Positions 60,231 through 64,000 of a stretch of DNA of 64,000 nucleotides are shown here, in pieces. The notes under the pieces are model-generated. The model saw nothing but the letters and a program-made list of their open reading frames with translations, did not search any database and was not told where the DNA came from. Source of the stretch: Lysobacteraceae bacterium PS02340 (GTDB taxonomy: Bacteria; Pseudomonadota; Gammaproteobacteria; Xanthomonadales; Xanthomonadaceae); assembly GCA_029959605.1 (NCBI GenBank), contig JASCOC010000003.1:1-64000 (forward strand), given 5' to 3'. The first letter of the stretch is position 1. Every line of letters starts with the position of its first letter. The position numbers and the translations under genes are program-made.

Positions 60231-60855
60231 GCTGATCCACGCCGCCGGCTGTTGCCTGTTGATCGTCGCCCCGACCGGGTGCGCGCAGCAGGCGGCTGCG
60301 CCCGCGGCGACCCCAACCGAATCGACGGCGGAGACGATGGACGAGACCAGCAAGCGCGTGGCCGCAGTGGCCGCGGACGCCAATGGATGGCAGGTGGCGG
60401 ATGTCGTGGTGACCGATGTGCCGGACGGCGCCGCGGGTGCATGCCGCCTGGTGGGCGTGCGCTCGAACAATGTGCTGTCGGCCTCGACCAAGACCTATGC
60501 AGTGCTGCACGGCGACGAAGTCGTCGGCCGTGGCGACGCGGATGCACTGGCGCGCGTCCTCGACGCCTGCGGTGACGAGGCGAGCCCGGCGCTGTGGGCC
60601 GAGGCGGTGGCCGCATTCGGCGAGAACGTGCCGCCGGGCCGCGTGCCCAGGACCGAGGCGAACATTTCCAGTGATGCGCACCGCGGCGCGATCGAGCGCG
60701 GTGGCTACCGCTTCCATCCGCCGCAGTTCGCGACCGATGGCGCGGTCGAGTTCTTCATGACCGATGTCGAAGGCGGCCAGTTGTTCGAGGTGCGCGCGGC
60801 GCGCGGCGCTGATGGTGTGATCGATGTGGCGGTAAAGCCCGCCGGGCGCGGCTGA
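60223..60855 (+). CDS. Probable lipoprotein, candidate partner or immunity protein of the upstream metallopeptidase
   Basis: The ATG at 60223 lies inside the end of the preceding gene (8-base overlap), so the two are coupled. The 210-residue product has a signal sequence ending near APTGCAQQ; the lipobox has a Pro at -3, which is atypical, so a simple signal peptide is an alternative. The mature part has three well-spaced cysteines (AGACRLVG and DACGDEA among them) and no domain I know. A periplasmic lipoprotein coupled to a putative effector is the usual arrangement of effector/immunity pairs. That role is inferred. Confidence 0.7.
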   Translation: MRKLIHAAGCCLLIVAPTGCAQQAAAPAATPTESTAETMDETSKRVAAVAADANGWQVADVVVTDVPDGAAGACRLVGVRSNNVLSASTKTYAVLHGDEVVGRGDADALARVLDACGDEASPALWAEAVAAFGENVPPGRVPRTEANISSDAHRGAIERGGYRFHPPQFATDGAVEFFMTDVEGGQLFEVRAARGADGVIDVAVKPAGRG

Positions 60856-60889
60856 TCGCATCACGCGGTCCGGATCGACCGAAACGCAG

Positions 60890-60925
60890 CGGGCCGGCGC
60901 GTGTGAGGCGCCGGCCCGTTCTTCT
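60890..60925. terminator. Strong terminator hairpin after the lipoprotein gene
   Basis: CGGGCCGGCGC-GTGTGAG-GCGCCGGCCCG is an 11-bp perfect stem followed by TTCTTCT. It lies 34 bases after the plus-strand lipoprotein gene and 18 bases from the end of the convergent DUF3597 gene. Confidence 0.8.
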
Positions 60926-60943
60926 ACATGGCGCTTCGAGCGG

Positions 60944-61390
60944 TCAGTCCTTCAGATCGTCCGGCACCTTGCCGCCGTTCTCGGCCAGCTTGCGCATCAC
61001 CGCCTTGTGCAGCGCGAGGTTCTGCTCGGCACTGCCGTGCGCACCGGCGTTGACGTCGAGCTCGGCCGCGAGCTCCTTGCGCGCTTCGAGGTTGGAATCG
61101 AGATCGAGCAGCTTCAGCAGGTCAACGATCGAACGACGCCAGTCGCTGGCACCGCCCTTCTCTGCTGCGAGCGCGGTCAGCACCGCTTCGACATCGACCG
61201 GCTCGGCCGGCTGCGCGGGCGCAGTCGCGGTGGGCGCCGGGTTGTGCGACGGCGGCGACACCTTGGGATCGTTCTCGCTGCCGGTGAAGATCACGGCCGC
61301 CGGCTTTGCAGGCGTGGCAGGCTTGGACGTCGGCGCGGGTGCATCTTTGCGACCGAAGATGCGGTCGGCGATTTTCGAGAACAAGCCCAT
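60944..61390 (-). CDS. DUF3597 family protein
   Basis: From ATG 61390 the product is 148 residues. It starts with GLFSKIADRIFG, has a Pro/Ala/Thr linker (about 15-60) and ends with the conserved DUF3597 helical domain: VDVEAVLTALAAEKGG, DWRRSIVDLLKLLDLDSNLEARKELAAEL, and NLALHKAVMRKLAENGGKVP. The family is widespread and has no known function. The open frame upstream of this ATG has no family similarity. Confidence 0.92.
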   Translation of the reverse strand: MGLFSKIADRIFGRKDAPAPTSKPATPAKPAAVIFTGSENDPKVSPPSHNPAPTATAPAQPAEPVDVEAVLTALAAEKGGASDWRRSIVDLLKLLDLDSNLEARKELAAELDVNAGAHGSAEQNLALHKAVMRKLAENGGKVPDDLKD

Positions 61391-61563
61391 GCGGGTCACT
61401 CCGTTGAAGGGAACGGCGAGTGTGTGGCGCCGTTTGCAAAGGCCGCATGAAAGAATCGTGCGGTTGGGATGACGCTTCACCTCAGGCGTTAGTCTGGGGG
61501 CTGATTCCTGCGTCGACCGGTCGGTCGCGCAGGCGCGATCCACTTCATCGACAGGAGATTCGA

Positions 61564-61815
61564 ATGGCTCTGGTGCAATGCAAGGAATGCGGACGTGAGA
61601 TCAGCGACCGGGCGATCGCTTGCCCGCAGTGTGGCGACCCCAAGCGCATGGCGTCGTCATCCCGGGGCATCCGGATCCTGCTGGGCGTCCTCGTATCCGT
61701 TCTGGTGCTGATGTTCGCGGCCGGCATCCTGTTCGCGTGGCTCGCGCCGAAAGCGTCGACGCCCGTGGATGTCTATATCGATGATCTGGAACGCACGTCC
61801 GCGCCGCCACGTTGA
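61564..61815 (+). CDS. Small membrane protein with N-terminal zinc ribbon
   Basis: The ATG at 61564 follows AGGAG and gives 83 residues. A zinc-ribbon motif (CKECGREISDRAIACPQCG, residues 5-23) is followed by one membrane helix (about 35-58) and a short C-terminal tail. Such proteins are common and may bind metal or partner proteins at the membrane. It stands alone between DUF3597 and the methyltransferase. Confidence 0.85.
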   Translation: MALVQCKECGREISDRAIACPQCGDPKRMASSSRGIRILLGVLVSVLVLMFAAGILFAWLAPKASTPVDVYIDDLERTSAPPR

Positions 61816-61856
61816 GCGGCGCCTGATTCACGCATGCGTGTACTACGCCTTGTTCG

Positions 61857-62618
61857 TTAGACCTGCGCGACGACGAACAGACGCGGAAACGGCAGCAGCA
61901 CGCTGCCATCTGCCTGTGCGGGCATCGCGCGCATGATGCCGTCGAGATAGGCGCTGAGAAATTCACTGCGCTCGGCATCGTCCAGCGGCGCGAGATAGGG
62001 GCCGAGTGCGGAGCCCTTGAACCATTCGACGACGGCGACGTGATCGGCCAGTGGATGGAAGTAGGTCGTGCGCCAGATGTCGACGCGACTGCAGAGCGGC
62101 GTCAGCAGTGCGTGGTACCACGCGGCGTCATGTCGTTCGGGGTGCTGTACATGGCCGATGCGCGCCGACCAGCGCTGCGATGCGGCGAGCGTCTGCGCGA
62201 TGCGATGCGGCGGCTCGCCGAGATTGTCGGGGGTCTGCACGGCGAGACAGCCGCCGTCGGCGAGCTGCGCCAGCAACTGCGGGTACAGCTGCGCGTGATC
62301 GGGCAGCCACTGCAAGGACGCGTTCGCCAGGATCACGTCGACCGGGCGTTCGGCGCGCCAGCTGGCGATGTCGGCGACCTCGAACGCGATGTCCGGCAGA
62401 CGTTGGCGCGCGGCGCGGATCATGTCGTCGGCACTGTCGATGCCGAGGATCGTCGCATCGGGATAGCGCGTGGCCAGCACCTGCGTGGAGTTGGCGGGAC
62501 CGCAGCCCAGATCGACCGCGTACGCGGCGGTGTCGCGCGGAATGGCGGCGACGAGATCGCGGGACGGCCGCGTGCGTTCGTCTTCGAAGCGGCTGTACTG
62601 GGTGGCGGACCAGGTCAT
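61857..62618 (-). CDS. Trans-aconitate 2-methyltransferase family protein
   Basis: From ATG 62618 the product is 253 residues, as in Tam. The SAM motif DLGCGPANSTQVL is near residue 40, the acidic loop is GIDSADDM, motif DVILANASLQWLPDH follows, and VQTPDNLGEPPHRI is the Tam-like substrate region. E. coli Tam methylates trans-aconitate, which would otherwise inhibit aconitase. The frame upstream of this ATG is a translated dispersed repeat (SQWIPACAGMT), not protein. Confidence 0.87.
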   Translation of the reverse strand: MTWSATQYSRFEDERTRPSRDLVAAIPRDTAAYAVDLGCGPANSTQVLATRYPDATILGIDSADDMIRAARQRLPDIAFEVADIASWRAERPVDVILANASLQWLPDHAQLYPQLLAQLADGGCLAVQTPDNLGEPPHRIAQTLAASQRWSARIGHVQHPERHDAAWYHALLTPLCSRVDIWRTTYFHPLADHVAVVEWFKGSALGPYLAPLDDAERSEFLSAYLDGIMRAMPAQADGSVLLPFPRLFVVAQV

Positions 62619-62667
62619 GTGTGTCTCCGTGCGCGGTGGTTGGGCGCCATCCACAAACCCGCAGTGC

Positions 62668-62697
62668 GTCATCCCAGCGCACGCTGGGATCCATTGT
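62668..62697. repeat. Palindromic dispersed repeat, intergenic copy
   Basis: CGTCATCCCAGCGCACGCTGGGATCCATTG has the hairpin ATCCCAGCG/CGCTGGGAT. Translated on the minus strand it gives WIPACAGMT, the well-known peptide from such repeats. A related copy sits inside recD (35820-35849). The 62619-62997 interval has no gene and contains this and two other repeats plus a terminator. Confidence 0.85.
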
Positions 62698-62753
62698 GAT
62701 CTTCGCGTCTGCGTTGGATCGTGCGACGACGCGCGAGCGAACACGGTGAAGCC

Positions 62754-62787
62754 GATGGGTTTCGCTGCGCTCGACCCATCCTACGGT
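62754..62787. repeat. 34-bp dispersed repeat, copy 2 (GATGGGTTTCGC type)
   Basis: This is identical to 19199-19232 except for one base (T for C at the 13th position). It can fold with GATGGGT/ACCCATC. Confidence 0.85.
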
Positions 62788-62859
62788 GCGTGTTGCCTGC
62801 TGTCGGCCGCGTCAGCAAGTGTCGGAGGCCGAGCGAGCGATCAGTACTGCGACGGCCTT

Positions 62860-62914
62860 CCCTCACCCCAACCCCTCTACCCCGGCGGGTACGTAGTCCC
62901 AAAGGGAGAGGGCT
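62860..62914. repeat. Half copy of the CCCTCACCCCAACCCCTCTCCC repeat, interrupted
   Basis: CCCTCACCCCAACCCCTCT is followed not by CCCTTTGGGAGAGGG but by about 19 extra bases (ACCCCGGCGGGTACGTAGT) and then CCCAAAGGGAGAGGGCT. The insertion has TACCC/GGGTA inverted ends. The right half present in the two other copies is missing. Confidence 0.7.
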
Positions 62915-62948
62915 GAAGCACGCCTCAAGCCAACCTGATGCGCCCGAC

Positions 62949-62974
62949 AAAAAAAGGCGCCATCGGCGCCGTTT
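62949..62974 (-). terminator. Terminator of the 46-residue gene (minus strand)
   Basis: On the minus strand GGCGCC-GAT-GGCGCC is followed by TTTTTTT, and on the plus strand by GTTTTCC. It lies 24 bases after the stop codon of the small gene. Confidence 0.85.
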
Positions 62975-62997
62975 TCCTGACGGCCTGTACCAGCGCC

Positions 62998-63138
62998 TTA
63001 CTTCTTGGATGAAGAGCCCTTGCCGCCACTGGAGGACTTGCCACCGTCCTTCTTCTGCGCGTCCGCGCCCTTGCTGTCACCCGCGCCGGAGCCCGACTTC
63101 TGCTGCGGCTTCTTCGCGTCTTTCTGATCGTTCGCCAT
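62998..63138 (-). CDS. Small Lys/Ser/Gly-rich protein, unknown function
   Basis: ATG 63138 (or the ATG directly before it, 63141) is preceded by AGGAG. The 46-residue product is hydrophilic and low in complexity: ANDQKDAKKPQQKSGSG, then Gly/Lys/Ser repeats ending in SSSKK. Its good ribosome binding site and its own terminator argue that it is a real gene. Such small basic proteins occur in related genomes without known function; it may be disordered or bind nucleic acid. Confidence 0.65.
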   Translation of the reverse strand: MANDQKDAKKPQQKSGSGAGDSKGADAQKKDGGKSSSGGKGSSSKK

Positions 63139-63416
63139 CATCTACTCCTGCGCGGTGGAATCACCGCCCGGCCAACCTCCTCCCGATGAAGTGACGGCGA
63201 GGTCGGTCTGCGCACCTAGATCGCGACCGATGCGCGGCAGGTGTCGGAGCGAACGGGGGCACGGACTGCCAGACCGCTGGAAGCTGAATCGTGCGCGCGT
63301 GCCGTCGGGCTGGCGGGTGCACCGGGCGCCATCCGGGACCGGCAGTCACACGAGCTGCGGAGAACCGAGATTGGCCGACACATGCGCCACCCGTGCAACG
63401 GGTTTATCGTCGCCGC

Positions 63417-63971
63417 ATGCGTGCATCCGCTCCGATCCGCTGCAAAGCCCGACTGCTGCGCCCGGCCACGCCGAAAGCCGCGACGTGGACGTTCATCGTC
63501 CTGCCGCCCGCCGCCAGCGCCCAGCTGCCGACGCGCAGCATGGTCACCGTCGACGGCACGCTGGCCGGCCAGCCTTTCCAGGCGACGCTGGCACCCGATG
63601 GCGCGGGCAGCCACTGGTTCAAGGTGGAGAAAAAGCTGCGCGAGGCGGCGGGCGTGGCGGTGGGAGACAGCGTCGAACTCGCGCTGTCACCCGTCGCCGA
63701 AGAACCCGAACCGGCCGTGCCCGCCGATGTGCGCAAGGCGCTCGCCGGGCATCCGTCCGCACATGCACAGTGGAAAACGCTGACCGCGGTGCAGCGGCGC
63801 GACTGGATCCACTGGATCACGTCCGGCAAGAAAGCGGAGACACAGGTGAAGCGTCTGGCGACCGCCTGCGACATGCTGGGATCGGGCAAGCGGCGTGCGT
63901 GCTGTTTCGACCGGTCGGGGATGTACAGCAAGGGGAATATGAGCGCGCCGGAGTCGGCGGACGCGTCCTGA
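63417..63971 (+). CDS. DUF1905/YdeI-like protein
   Basis: From ATG 63417 the product is 184 residues. The N-terminal half is a DUF1905 beta-barrel (KARLLRPATPKAATWTFIVLP, TVDGTLAGQPFQATLAPDG, VGDSVELALS). The C-terminal half is the OmdA/YdeI domain with PADVRKALAGHPSAHAQWKTLTAVQRRDWIHWI, then KKAETQVKRL and a cysteine pair near GKRRACCFDRS. YdeI proteins have been linked to resistance to cationic peptides in some bacteria, by unknown means. It lies near the window end; the 275 bases before it show no other gene. Confidence 0.88.
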   Translation: MRASAPIRCKARLLRPATPKAATWTFIVLPPAASAQLPTRSMVTVDGTLAGQPFQATLAPDGAGSHWFKVEKKLREAAGVAVGDSVELALSPVAEEPEPAVPADVRKALAGHPSAHAQWKTLTAVQRRDWIHWITSGKKAETQVKRLATACDMLGSGKRRACCFDRSGMYSKGNMSAPESADAS

Positions 63972-64000
63972 CCGCGATCCGAGCGCGCATCGAAATCCGG

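Noticed and set aside
1-64000. CRISPR arrays, rRNA genes, prophage or complete IS elements
   Set aside because: No regularly spaced identical repeats, no rRNA-like stretches, and no transposase, integrase or phage structural genes were seen on either strand.

Overview
The window is a high-GC (by eye close to 70%) chromosomal segment that looks like a member of the Lysobacteraceae/Xanthomonadaceae (Lysobacter, Luteimonas or a relative). The reasons are the mla phospholipid-transport operon with a lipoprotein MlaA, TonB-dependent receptors, a DUF1615 lipoprotein, complete RecBCD, and interspersed repeats of the kinds common in this family. Gene density is high and most neighbours overlap by ATGA or TGATG. 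I saw no rRNA, no convincing tRNA, no CRISPR and no intact insertion sequence. Motif, repeat and composition statements were made by reading the sequence; no search was run.

Layout. 0-5 kb: the end of a GGDEF protein, a TerC/Alx family membrane protein under a yybP-ykoY manganese riboswitch, an RlmI-type rRNA methyltransferase, and an exported NHL propeller fused to an M23-like peptidase domain. 4.7-12.8 kb: an Lrp/AsnC regulator divergent from a five-gene unit (TonB receptor, amidase, PaiB-like protein, alpha/beta hydrolase, S9 peptidase) that looks built for uptake and breakdown of peptides or amides. 13-20 kb: LysE exporter, Tat-exported aldo/keto reductase, exported deoxyribosyltransferase-like protein, lipoprotein hydrolase, VOC protein, DUF1653, RmuC and glutathione peroxidase. 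20-24.5 kb: mlaFEDCBA on the minus strand. 24.8-38.6 kb: recC-recB-recD flanked by two cysteine-free proteins (862 and 597 residues) with no signal peptide and no recognised function.

38.8-45 kb is the accessory part. It holds a membrane-anchored Mrr-like nuclease with a zinc ribbon, an excalibur protein, then an AT-rich gene for a NACHT NTPase. This gene is bracketed by imperfect inverted copies of a 20-bp motif; further copies and small membrane-protein or broken genes follow. This is the best candidate for a defence island. 45-55 kb holds a secreted hydrolase, a stress cluster (membrane protein, triple-PAS LuxR regulator, CsbD) sharing a 23-bp palindrome at two promoters, and an iron locus (putative Fur box, PepSY protein, siderophore-type receptor). 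55-64 kb has cell-envelope lipoproteins, a helical-repeat protein ending in an HExxH metallopeptidase-like domain that overlaps a lipoprotein gene (possible toxin/immunity pair), and small conserved proteins ending with a YdeI-like protein.

Repeats of at least five types are scattered through the intergenic space, and one copy lies in frame inside recD.
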